Below, piece by piece: positions 57,141-64,000 of a stretch of DNA of 64,000 nucleotides. The stretch covers positions 1 through 64,000 of the forward strand of contig NZ_JAGGNW010000012.1 in NCBI RefSeq assembly GCF_018614875.1, read 5' to 3'. This stretch comes from Variovorax paradoxus (GTDB lineage Bacteria; Pseudomonadota; Gammaproteobacteria; Burkholderiales; Burkholderiaceae_C). The notes under the pieces are model-generated. The model saw only the letters and a program-made list of their open reading frames with translations, made no database searches and was not told where the DNA came from. The translations under genes and the position numbers were made by a program. The first letter of the stretch is position 1. The number at the start of each line of letters is the position of its first letter.

Positions 57141-58307
57141 CTATTTCGTGCCGCCCGGAACTTTGCCCTCGACGCCCTTGACGTAGAAGTTCACGCCCGA
57201 CAGGAACTTGTCGTCGGCCACGGCGTCCTTGGCAACCACTTCCTTGCCGTCCTGGCCCAGGATCGGGCCCTTCCAGATCACGAAGCTGCCGTCCTTCAGG
57301 CCCTTCTTCACTTCCTCGACCTTGGCCTTGGTTTCGGCCGGCACGTCCTCGGCGATCGAGACGATGTCGATGGCGCCTTCCTTCACGCCCCACCAGCTCT
57401 GGCCGGTGGCCCACTTGCCGTCGAGCGCGTCCTGCGTGGCCTTGATGTAGTACGGGGCCCAGTTGATGGTGGCCGAGGCCAGGTGGGCCTTGGGGCCGTA
57501 GGCGGTCATGTCGGAATCCCAGCCGAAGGCGCGCTTGCCTTTTTCCTGTGCGGTCTTGAGCACGGCCGGCGAGTCGGTGTTCTGGAACAGGATGTCGGCG
57601 CCGCCGTTGATGAGGGCGGTGGCGGCTTCGGTTTCCTTGGGCGGGCTGAACCATTCGTTCACCCACACCACCTTGGTGGTGATCTTCGGGTTGACCGACT
57701 GCGCGCCCAGCGTGAAGCTGTTGATGTTGCGCAGCACTTCGGGAATCGGCACCGAGCCGACCACGCCGAGCGTGTTGCTCTTGGTCATGGCACCGGCAAT
57801 GACGCCGGCCATGTAGGCGCCTTCATAGGTGCGGCTGTCGTAGGTGCGCATGTTCTCGGCGGTCTTGTAGCCGGTGGCATGCTCGAACTTCACATCCTTG
57901 CTGTCGGTGGCCACCTTGAGCATCGGCTCCATGTAGCCGAAGGTGGTGCCGAAGATCAGCTTGTTGCCCTGCCCGACCATGTCGCGGAACACGCGCTCGG
58001 CGTCGGCGCCCTCGGGCACGCTCTCGACGAAGGTGGTCTTGATCTTTTCGCCGAATTCCTTCTCGAGCGCCTTGCGGCCGTTGTCGTGCGCGAAGGTCCA
58101 GCCGCCGTCGCCCACCGGGCCGATGTATGCGAATGCGATGTTGAGCGGCGCGGCCGGTGCGGCGGCAGCGGGAGCCGGGGCGGGTGCCGGGGCCACAGCC
58201 GGTGCAGCCGCTTCTTCTTTCTTGCCGCAGCCGATCAAAGCCGCCGAAGCGACCGCCGTGAGGGCGGCCAGCTTGAGCAGGGAGCGCTTGTTCATCAGAT
58301 CATTCAT
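57141..58307 (-). CDS. BMP family lipoprotein, nucleoside-binding protein
   Basis: A 388-residue BMP/PnrA-type binding lipoprotein. The lipobox is LIGC (C27), followed by an Ala/Pro-rich tether (about residues 33-52). The core (NIAFAYIGPVGDGGW, SVPEGADAERV, FGYMEPMLKVA) is that of nucleoside-binding proteins and is paralogous to the orphan at 33691. It is the first gene, in product order, of a complete importer, with two permeases and a double ATPase upstream. The ATG at 58307 follows GAGG at 10 nt; a second ATG four codons later is possible. Confidence 0.93.
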   Translation of the reverse strand: MNDLMNKRSLLKLAALTAVASAALIGCGKKEEAAAPAVAPAPAPAPAAAAPAAPLNIAFAYIGPVGDGGWTFAHDNGRKALEKEFGEKIKTTFVESVPEGADAERVFRDMVGQGNKLIFGTTFGYMEPMLKVATDSKDVKFEHATGYKTAENMRTYDSRTYEGAYMAGVIAGAMTKSNTLGVVGSVPIPEVLRNINSFTLGAQSVNPKITTKVVWVNEWFSPPKETEAATALINGGADILFQNTDSPAVLKTAQEKGKRAFGWDSDMTAYGPKAHLASATINWAPYYIKATQDALDGKWATGQSWWGVKEGAIDIVSIAEDVPAETKAKVEEVKKGLKDGSFVIWKGPILGQDGKEVVAKDAVADDKFLSGVNFYVKGVEGKVPGGTK

Positions 58308-58357
58308 TGTCGGAAATCCTCAAAAAGGCCAGTTTGGCGGGAAAGCGGAAAGCCGGA

Positions 58358-59278
58358 TTATGAGCCGGGGTAGAACGGTTTCCCGATGGAGGCCGGCATG
58401 TTGATGCGGATGAAGGCCGGGTTGCGGGAAATGAGCGCGAGCACCACGACGGGCGCGATGTATTGCAGCATGCTGAGGAACTGCGGCGGCACGTCGACGC
58501 CGCTGCTTTGCAGGTGGAACCCCAGCATCGAGACGCCGCCGAACAGGTAGGCGCCCAGCAGCACGCGGATCGGCCGCCAGGTGGCAAAGGTGGTGAGCGC
58601 CAGCGCGATCCAGCCGCGGCCCGCGACCATCCCTTCGACCCACAGCGGCGTATAGACGGTCGACAGGTACGCTCCGGCCAGCCCGCACAGCGCGCCGCCC
58701 GCGATCACGGCGACGAAGCGGATGCGGCGCACCGGATAGCCGAGCGCGTGCGCCGACTCGGGCGATTCGCCCACCGAGCGCAGCACGAGCCCGGCGCGGG
58801 TGCGGTAGAGAAACCAGATCAGCCCGAAGGTCAGGACGACCGCGAAGTACACCATGGGGTGGTGCCGGAAAAGCGCCGGCCCCACGAGCGGAATGTCGCC
58901 GAGCACCGGCACCGCGTACGACACGCTCTCGGGCAGCTTGGCCTGCACGAAGTTGATGCCCACGAACGCGGAGAAGCCGACGCCGAACAGGCTCAGCGCG
59001 AGGCCCGTGGCGTATTGGTTGGTATTGAGCCAAATCACCAGCACGCCGAAGAAGGCCGCGAGCAAGGCGCCCGCCGCCATGCCGGCCAGGAAGCCGAGCC
59101 AGGGGTTGTGCGTGATGACCACCGTCGCAAAGCCCGAGATGGCGGCGCAGAGCATCATGCCCTCGGCGCCTAGGTTGACGATGCCGGCCTTCTCGTTGAT
59201 CAGGAGGCCCAGGGCCGCGATGGCGAGCACGGTGCCGGCGCTCAGCGTGGAACCCAGGAGTAGTGCGTAGCTGTCCAT
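58358..59278 (-). CDS. nucleoside ABC transporter permease
   Basis: A 306-residue permease of the BPD_transp_2 type, with about 8-10 hydrophobic helices. The segments NLGAEGMMLCAA and WRPIRVLLGAYLFGG are typical of BMP-linked (NupQ/YufQ-like) permeases. It pairs with the permease at 59656 to form the membrane channel. In such operons the two permease genes normally adjoin. Here they are 377 nt apart, separated by a large inverted repeat. The start at 59278 falls at the edge of that insertion. Confidence 0.92.
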   Translation of the reverse strand: MDSYALLLGSTLSAGTVLAIAALGLLINEKAGIVNLGAEGMMLCAAISGFATVVITHNPWLGFLAGMAAGALLAAFFGVLVIWLNTNQYATGLALSLFGVGFSAFVGINFVQAKLPESVSYAVPVLGDIPLVGPALFRHHPMVYFAVVLTFGLIWFLYRTRAGLVLRSVGESPESAHALGYPVRRIRFVAVIAGGALCGLAGAYLSTVYTPLWVEGMVAGRGWIALALTTFATWRPIRVLLGAYLFGGVSMLGFHLQSSGVDVPPQFLSMLQYIAPVVVLALISRNPAFIRINMPASIGKPFYPGS

Positions 59279-59655
59279 GTCAGTTGCTCCGACGCGGGTT
59301 ATTGTTCGAGAGGATGCGTTCGGAGTGCTGCTGTTCTTGGCGCTCTCGTTCAGGGCGCGTGCACAGGCCACCGGGTACTCCCCTCCGCGAATGTCCCCCG
59401 GCCTGCGGCCTCCTCCTTGATTTCGCTGCGGGGAGCACCCGATGCCCTGTGCACCGGGGCACGCTCTGAGTGTCCCGCTGATCAACCACCGCTCTGTCCA
59501 ACGATCCCGTCGATGGGGTGCCTTGCGCAGCGAAATAAAGGAGGAGCCGAAGGCGGGGGACATTCGCGGAGCAAGGTACCCCGTCGGCGGGATCGCGCCC
59601 TGAACAGAGCGCGCCAAACACAATGCGACGACAAACAGAGGAGCGGGGCTTCACG
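59279..59655. other. intergenic region between permease genes
   Basis: No gene is seen in these 377 nt. The region is almost entirely an imperfect inverted repeat (59337-59616). The frames open through it on both strands are low-complexity and overlap the repeat arms, so they are not credible genes. No promoter is recognisable between it and the ATG at 59278. Confidence 0.7.
59337..59616. repeat. large imperfect inverted repeat
   Basis: Two arms of about 105 nt (about 59337-59445 and 59512-59616) are inverted copies with scattered mismatches. Matching cores include CTCCGCGAATGTCCCCCG (left) against the complement of CGGGGGACATTCGCGGAG (right), the TTTATTTCGCTGCG motif and GTTCAGGGCGCG. The spacer of about 65 nt has its own small GC hairpin. 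It has the form of a non-coding mobile or palindromic element inserted in the importer operon. No terminal target duplication is clear. Confidence 0.8.
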
Positions 59656-60801
59656 CTACAGCGCTCCTTCATTCGACCGTGCCACCGGTGCAGTCAACGG
59701 CGTACTGACCTGCAGCGAACCCGTTGCGAGTGCAGCGGCCTTGGTGGCGGCCTTTCGGCGGATGCGGTAGGCGATGAGCGTGTCGCAAGCCAGCAGCGTG
59801 AAAAGCAGCAGCCCCTGGAACACGCCGGTGAGCGACTTGGGCAGGCCGAGACGCGACTGCGCAAGTTCGCCGCCGATGTAGAACATGCTCATGAGGATGG
59901 CCGAGAACACCATGCCCACCGGATGCAGCCGGCCGACGAAGGCCACGATGATGGCCGCGAAGCCGTAGCCCGCCGGCACGTAGGGCGTGAGCTGGCCGAG
60001 CGGCCCGGCCACCTCGAGCGCGCCGGCCAGACCCGCTGCGCCGCCCGAAGTCAGCAGCGCGATCCACACCGCGCGCCGCGCCGAGAAGCCCGCATAGCGT
60101 GCGGCCGCAGGCGCAAGCCCGCCGACCTGCTGCGCGAAACCCGCCCGCGTGCGGAACAGGAACACCCAGAGCGCGCCCACGCCCAGCAGCGCGATGATCA
60201 GCCCGATGCTCACGCGCGAACCCTTGAAAAGCCGCGGGATCTGCGTCACGGCCTCGAAGGTCTTGGACTGCGGAAAGTTGTAGCCCTGCGGGTCCTTCCA
60301 GGGGCCGAACACCATGTAGCCCAGCAGCAGCGTGGCCACATACACCAGCATCAGGCTCACGAGGATTTCGTTGGCATTGAACCTGTCGCGCAGGAACGCC
60401 ACGATGCCCGCCCAGACCATGCCGCCGACGGTGCCCGCGACCAGGATGGCCACCACAATCCACGAGCCCGTGTTCTTGTCGGCCATCAGCGCGATGCCGC
60501 CTGCGGCGATGGCGCCGAACACGAACTGGCCCTCGGCGCCGATGTTCCAGACATTGGAGCGGAAGCACACCGCCAGCCCGAGCGCGATGATCAGCAGCGG
60601 CGTCGCCTTGATCGTCAGCTCGCCGATCGCATAGCCGCTCTTGATCGGCTCGTAGAAGAACACCAGCAGGCCCTTGACCGGGTCCTTGCCGAGCGCGGCG
60701 AACAGCGCCACGCCGATCAGCACGGTGATCAGCAGCGCCAGGATGGGCGAGGCAAAGGTCCAGAAGCGCGACAGCTCCGGACGGGGTTCGAGCTTAAGCA
60801 T
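59656..60801 (-). CDS. nucleoside ABC transporter permease
   Basis: A 381-residue permease of the BPD_transp_2 type (NupP/YufP-like). Segments such as VWNIGAEGQFVFGAIAAGG and ANEILVSLMLVYVA match the family. The last 30 residues (after RIRRKAATK) are not hydrophobic and end at the border of the inverted repeat, so the C terminus may have been altered by it. The ATG overlaps the end of the ATPase gene by 8 nt (60794-60801), supporting this start. Confidence 0.92.
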   Translation of the reverse strand: MLKLEPRPELSRFWTFASPILALLITVLIGVALFAALGKDPVKGLLVFFYEPIKSGYAIGELTIKATPLLIIALGLAVCFRSNVWNIGAEGQFVFGAIAAGGIALMADKNTGSWIVVAILVAGTVGGMVWAGIVAFLRDRFNANEILVSLMLVYVATLLLGYMVFGPWKDPQGYNFPQSKTFEAVTQIPRLFKGSRVSIGLIIALLGVGALWVFLFRTRAGFAQQVGGLAPAAARYAGFSARRAVWIALLTSGGAAGLAGALEVAGPLGQLTPYVPAGYGFAAIIVAFVGRLHPVGMVFSAILMSMFYIGGELAQSRLGLPKSLTGVFQGLLLFTLLACDTLIAYRIRRKAATKAAALATGSLQVSTPLTAPVARSNEGAL

Positions 60802-62323
60802 GGGTCGCCTCCTTGTTGTTGTTCTTCTTCTCCCAGAGGCCGCTCATCCATTCGCCGATCTGCGGCAGCGTGGCCGCCGCACGGTCGATGGAGGGCGAGA
60901 GTCGGCCCTTGGCAATCACGTGCAGGCGGTCGCTGATGTCGAACAGCTCGTCGAGCTCCTCGCTGACCACCAGCACCGCGCAGCCGGCGTCGCGCAGCGC
61001 AAGGATCTCGCCGCGGATCAGCGCGGCCGCTCCCACGTCCACGCCCCAGGTCGGCTGCGAGACGATGAAGAGCTTGGGGTTGGCGTCGATCTCGCGGCCG
61101 ACGATGTATTTCTGCAGGTTGCCGCCCGAGAGCGAACGTGCCGCCGCATTCGGTCCGCCGGCCTTGACGTTGAAGCGCGCGATGATGGCCCTGGCATGCT
61201 TTTCGAGCGCCGCCGTACGGATCCAGCCGCCCTTGCCCACCGCATTGCTGCGCGTGAGCAGCAGGTTGTGCGCGAGCCCGAGCGTAGGCACCGCGCCGCG
61301 GCCCAGCCGCTCTTCGGGCACGAAGTGCAGGCCCACCGCACGCCGCGCCCGCGGCCGCAGCCGGCCCGCCGGCTTGCCGAACACCTGCACCATCGCGGGC
61401 TCGGCGCGCACGTCCTCCCCCGAGAGCGTGTAGAGCAGTTCCTTCTGGCCGTTGCCGGACACCCCCGCAATGCCGACCACCTCGCCGGCCCGCACCTCGA
61501 ACGAAATGCCGTCGAGATCGACACCGAACTGGTCCTCGCGCGCCAGCGTGAGCGCGTCCACGCGCAGTGCCACCGCGCCCGCATGCACCGGCCGGTGCTG
61601 CAGGGGCGGCGGCTCGCTGCCGATCATCAACCGCGAGAGCGACTCGTTGCTTTCATTCTGCGGATTGCACACGCCCGTGACCTTGCCGCCGCGCAGCACC
61701 GTGCAGGCGGTGCACAGCTCGCGGATCTCGTGCAGCTTGTGGCTGATGTAGAGGATGCTGCAGCCCTCCGACGCCAGCTTGTTCAGCACCGTGAAGAGCT
61801 TGATGACGGCCTGCGGCGTGAGCACCGAGGTCGGCTCGTCGAGGATCAGCAGCTTGGGGTTGGTGAGCAGCGCGCGGATGATTTCGACGCGCTGCATCTC
61901 GCCCACCGACAGCGTGTGCACCGGCCGCGAGGGATCGATGTCGAGCCCGTATTCGCTCGCCTTGGCCGTGATGCTGCGCGCCACTTCGGTCAGCTGCAGC
62001 GACTTGTCGAGCCCCAGCCACACGTTCTCGGCCACGGTGAGCGTGTCGAACAGGCTGAAGTGCTGGAACACCATGCTGATGCCCAGCGCCCTCGCCTGCT
62101 GCGGGTTGCGCAGGTTGACCGCGTGGCCGTCGAAGACGACGGTGCCTTCGTCGGGCTTGACCGAGCCGTAGATGATCTTCATCAGGGTCGATTTGCCCGC
62201 GCCGTTCTCGCCGAGCACGGCATGGATCTCGCCGGGCGCCACGGCCAGCGAGATGTCGCTGTTCGCCACCACCGCGGGATAGCGCTTGGTGATGTTCGCG
62301 AGCTGGAGTCTGGATGTCGTCAT
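60794..62323 (-). CDS. nucleoside ABC transporter ATP-binding protein, double domain
   Basis: A 509-residue protein with two ATPase domains. Domain 1 has Walker A GENGAGKST (residues 38-46), signature LSVGEMQR and Walker B LLILDEPTSVL. Domain 2 has a degenerate Walker A (GVSGNGQKE), signature LSGGNLQK and Walker B FIVSQPTWGVD. This asymmetry is normal for the sugar/nucleoside importer class. The ATG at 62323 is preferred over one 39 nt upstream because it begins at the domain. It is the first gene of the importer operon. Confidence 0.94.
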   Translation of the reverse strand: MTTSRLQLANITKRYPAVVANSDISLAVAPGEIHAVLGENGAGKSTLMKIIYGSVKPDEGTVVFDGHAVNLRNPQQARALGISMVFQHFSLFDTLTVAENVWLGLDKSLQLTEVARSITAKASEYGLDIDPSRPVHTLSVGEMQRVEIIRALLTNPKLLILDEPTSVLTPQAVIKLFTVLNKLASEGCSILYISHKLHEIRELCTACTVLRGGKVTGVCNPQNESNESLSRLMIGSEPPPLQHRPVHAGAVALRVDALTLAREDQFGVDLDGISFEVRAGEVVGIAGVSGNGQKELLYTLSGEDVRAEPAMVQVFGKPAGRLRPRARRAVGLHFVPEERLGRGAVPTLGLAHNLLLTRSNAVGKGGWIRTAALEKHARAIIARFNVKAGGPNAAARSLSGGNLQKYIVGREIDANPKLFIVSQPTWGVDVGAAALIRGEILALRDAGCAVLVVSEELDELFDISDRLHVIAKGRLSPSIDRAAATLPQIGEWMSGLWEKKNNNKEATHA

Positions 62324-62370
62324 GCCGGGTTTCGTGGATTTGTCTCGTTCAACAGCAAACAAGCGGGGCA

Positions 62371-62387
62371 GCTATAAGTTTAATAGC
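62371..62387. repeat. AT-rich stem-loop
   Basis: GCTAT (62371-62375) and ATAGC (62383-62387) flank a 7-nt AT-rich loop, the same form as 28051-28071. It lies in the 108-nt gap between the ATPase gene and the upstream purine permease gene, so it could separate their transcripts. Two adjacent copies of CAACCATCGG follow (62395-62414). Confidence 0.4.
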
Positions 62388-62431
62388 GTCACGGCAACCA
62401 TCGGCAACCATCGGCGCCCGAGGGCTTCCTC

Positions 62432-63832
62432 TCAGTGTCCTCCTACATAGGCGAACTTGAACAGGAAAATCGCCGCGATCACCCAGACCATCGCATGCAC
62501 TTCCCGTGCCCGGCCCGTGAACAGCTTGAGCACCGCGTAGGTGATGAAGCCGAAGGCCAGGCCATTGGCGATCGAGTAGGTGAAGGGCATGGCCAGCGCG
62601 GTCACGGCCGCCGGGATCACCTCGGTGGTGTCTTCCCAGTCGAGCTCGACCAGGTCGCGCAGCATCAGGCAGCCCACGAAGAGCAGCGCCGGCGCGGTGG
62701 CGTAGGCCGGCACCGAGCCCGCGAGCGGCGAGATCATCAGGCAGGCCAGGAACAGCAGCGCCACCACCACGGCCGTGAGGCCGGTGCGGTCGCCCGCCTG
62801 CACGCCGGCCGCGCTTTCCACATAGGCCGTGGTGCTCGAGGTACCGAGCAGCGAGCCCGCGAAGATCGCGCCGCTGTCGGCCAGGAGCGCCTTGTTCATG
62901 CGCTCCATCTTCCCGGGCACCAGCAGGCCGGCGCGCTTGGCCACGCCCATCAGCGTGCCGGTGGCGTCGAACATCTCGACCAGGAAGAACACCAGCACCA
63001 CGTTCAGGATGCCGCCCTTGAGCGCACCCATGATGTCGAGCTGCATGAAGGTGGGCGCGATGGACGGCGGCGCATCGAACACGCCATGGAACTTGTTGCC
63101 GCCGAAGAAGAACGACAGCACCGTCACCAGCATGATGCCAATCAGGATGGCGCCGCGCACCTTGAGCCGGTCGAGCGCCACGATGACCAGGAAGCCCAGC
63201 GTGGCCAGCACCACCGGCGCCGAGTGCAGGTCGCCCAGCGTGACGAAGGTGGCCGGCGAGGCGGCGACGACGCCCGCGCTCTTGAGCGCGATGAGCGCCA
63301 GGAACATGCCGATGCCCACCGTGATCGCCGTTCGCAGCGACTGCGGTATGCCCTGGATGAACAGCTCCCGCAGGCCCGTGACCGTGACGATCAAAAACAG
63401 GCAGCCCGAGATGAACACCGCGCCCAACGCCACCTGCCACGTGTAGCCCATGCCCAGCACCACCACGTAGGCGAAGTAGGCGTTCAGGCCCATGCCCGGC
63501 GCCATGGCGATCGGGTAGTTGGCGTAGAGGCCCATGATCAGCGTGCCCAGCGCCGCGATCAGGCAGGTGGCCACGAAGACCGAGCCCTTCGGCATGCCCG
63601 CATCCCCGAGGATCGATGGGTTCACGAAGATGATGTAGGCCATCGTCAGGAAGGTGGTGAGGCCCGCGATGACTTCGGTGCGCACCGTGGTGTTGTGCTC
63701 GCCGAGCTTGAACAGGCGTTCGAGCAGGCCCGAGCCGCTTGCGCTTCCCACAGCCGCGCGCGGACGCGCGGATTCGACATGCCCCGGCGTGCGGGGCTCG
63801 GCGCTTTTCGGCGCCTGTTCAAACGTACTCAT
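62432..63832 (-). CDS. NCS2 family purine permease, AzgA-like
   Basis: A 466-residue membrane protein with about 12-14 helices. The segments FLTMAYIIFVNPSILGDAGM and APGMGLNAYFAYVVVLGMGY are hallmarks of AzgA-type adenine/hypoxanthine/guanine permeases, and GTSSTTAYVESAAGVQAGDRTG is the conserved central motif. It imports purine bases by proton symport. The ATG at 63832 has GGAG 9 nt upstream; further starts at 63871 and 63886 would add 13 or 18 residues. It completes the purine uptake set with the nucleoside importer downstream. Confidence 0.92.
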   Translation of the reverse strand: MSTFEQAPKSAEPRTPGHVESARPRAAVGSASGSGLLERLFKLGEHNTTVRTEVIAGLTTFLTMAYIIFVNPSILGDAGMPKGSVFVATCLIAALGTLIMGLYANYPIAMAPGMGLNAYFAYVVVLGMGYTWQVALGAVFISGCLFLIVTVTGLRELFIQGIPQSLRTAITVGIGMFLALIALKSAGVVAASPATFVTLGDLHSAPVVLATLGFLVIVALDRLKVRGAILIGIMLVTVLSFFFGGNKFHGVFDAPPSIAPTFMQLDIMGALKGGILNVVLVFFLVEMFDATGTLMGVAKRAGLLVPGKMERMNKALLADSGAIFAGSLLGTSSTTAYVESAAGVQAGDRTGLTAVVVALLFLACLMISPLAGSVPAYATAPALLFVGCLMLRDLVELDWEDTTEVIPAAVTALAMPFTYSIANGLAFGFITYAVLKLFTGRAREVHAMVWVIAAIFLFKFAYVGGH

Positions 63833-63910
63833 TTCGCTTGTCTCCAGCTGTTGTAGTGGCGGTTGCTTCATCGTTGCCCCGCTCACGGCGCCGGCGCGAG
63901 CGGGGACTTC

Positions 63911-64000
63911 TCAGGGATCGGAGACTTCAGGCGCGACGGGCGGGCGCACCCGCACGTCGGGTATGGCGGAAGCCGGCGGACGCAGCGACGCCGCCACGTC
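63911..64000 (-). CDS. possible 3' end of a further gene (partial)
   Basis: On the minus strand the frame is open from the window edge to a TGA at 63911-63913. It encodes 29 residues ending VRPPVAPEVSDP. The Pro/Val-rich composition and GC-rich third positions could fit the tail of a cytoplasmic protein. With so little sequence I cannot name a product or exclude chance. Confidence 0.3.
   Translation of the reverse strand, partial: DVAASLRPPASAIPDVRVRPPVAPEVSDP

Noticed and set aside
59280..59672. Open frames of 117-130 residues on both strands across the inverted repeat.
   Set aside because: They coincide with the arms of the repeat and have no coding character.
62435..63856. A 473-residue plus-strand frame opposite the purine permease.
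   Set aside because: It is His/Gln/Arg-rich low complexity, the usual shadow of a membrane protein gene.

Overview
The window is a gene-dense, high-GC chromosomal segment. Its gene content resembles a betaproteobacterium of the Comamonadaceae, most likely Variovorax or a close relative. The pointers are tripartite-type (Bug) binding proteins, many LysR and MocR regulators, an organosulfur gene cluster, BMP-type nucleoside uptake genes, and intergenic GC-rich hairpin repeats of the kind common in that family. The assignment is inference from gene types, not from a search. I saw no rRNA, tRNA, CRISPR array, transposase or phage gene.

Layout. (1) 1-4559: a repeat, a MocR regulator divergent from an NTF2-like gene, a PuuB-like FAD oxidoreductase, a GNAT acetyltransferase and a small exported protein. 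(2) 4842-8117: a glycine-rich classical autotransporter with ESPR signal, PATR repeat, proline/alanine linker and beta-barrel. (3) 8139-13384: a beta-barrel heme-binding-like protein, a CorC/HlyC protein, ApaH, a GNAT enzyme and a second MocR regulator. (4) 13385-26139: an organosulfur uptake and oxidation region. One long minus-strand operon (binding protein, flavin monooxygenase, frameshifted class II aldolase, binding protein, permease, ATPase, cytochrome c protein, binding protein) faces a plus-strand operon (SfnB-like oxidoreductase, binding protein, cysteine-dioxygenase-like protein, four-domain rhodanese). Four twin-arginine binding proteins share one visible ABC core. (5) 26278-39473: housekeeping and purine genes (lipoprotein, RhlE helicase, YpfJ protease, Dcd, guanine deaminase, an orphan BMP binding protein, a probable adenine deaminase) with regulators, an MFS transporter and a glycoside hydrolase. 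(6) 39655-50998: a type I secretion locus with LuxR-type regulator, large DUF5801-like secreted protein, a terminator, two different ABC exporters in tandem, an HlyD adaptor and a TolC-like outer-membrane protein. (7) 51032-56984: a carboxylate/CoA catabolic cluster with two Bug binding proteins, an amidohydrolase, a CoA-transferase, a CoA-ester lyase and a LysR regulator. (8) 57141-63832: a nucleoside ABC importer and an AzgA-type purine permease, followed by the possible tail of a further gene.

How it fits together. The purine genes of regions 5 and 8 (binding proteins, importer, permease, guanine and adenine deaminases) would import and deaminate purines. Region 4 would import organosulfur compounds, oxidise them and handle the released sulfur. 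Region 6 would secrete one large surface or extracellular protein, with a terminator between substrate and exporter genes that could set their ratio. Several repeat families interrupt or flank operons: a ~97-bp element at 20495 and 57044, a hairpin at 17379 and 19304, and a ~280-bp inverted repeat at 59337 inside the nucleoside importer operon.
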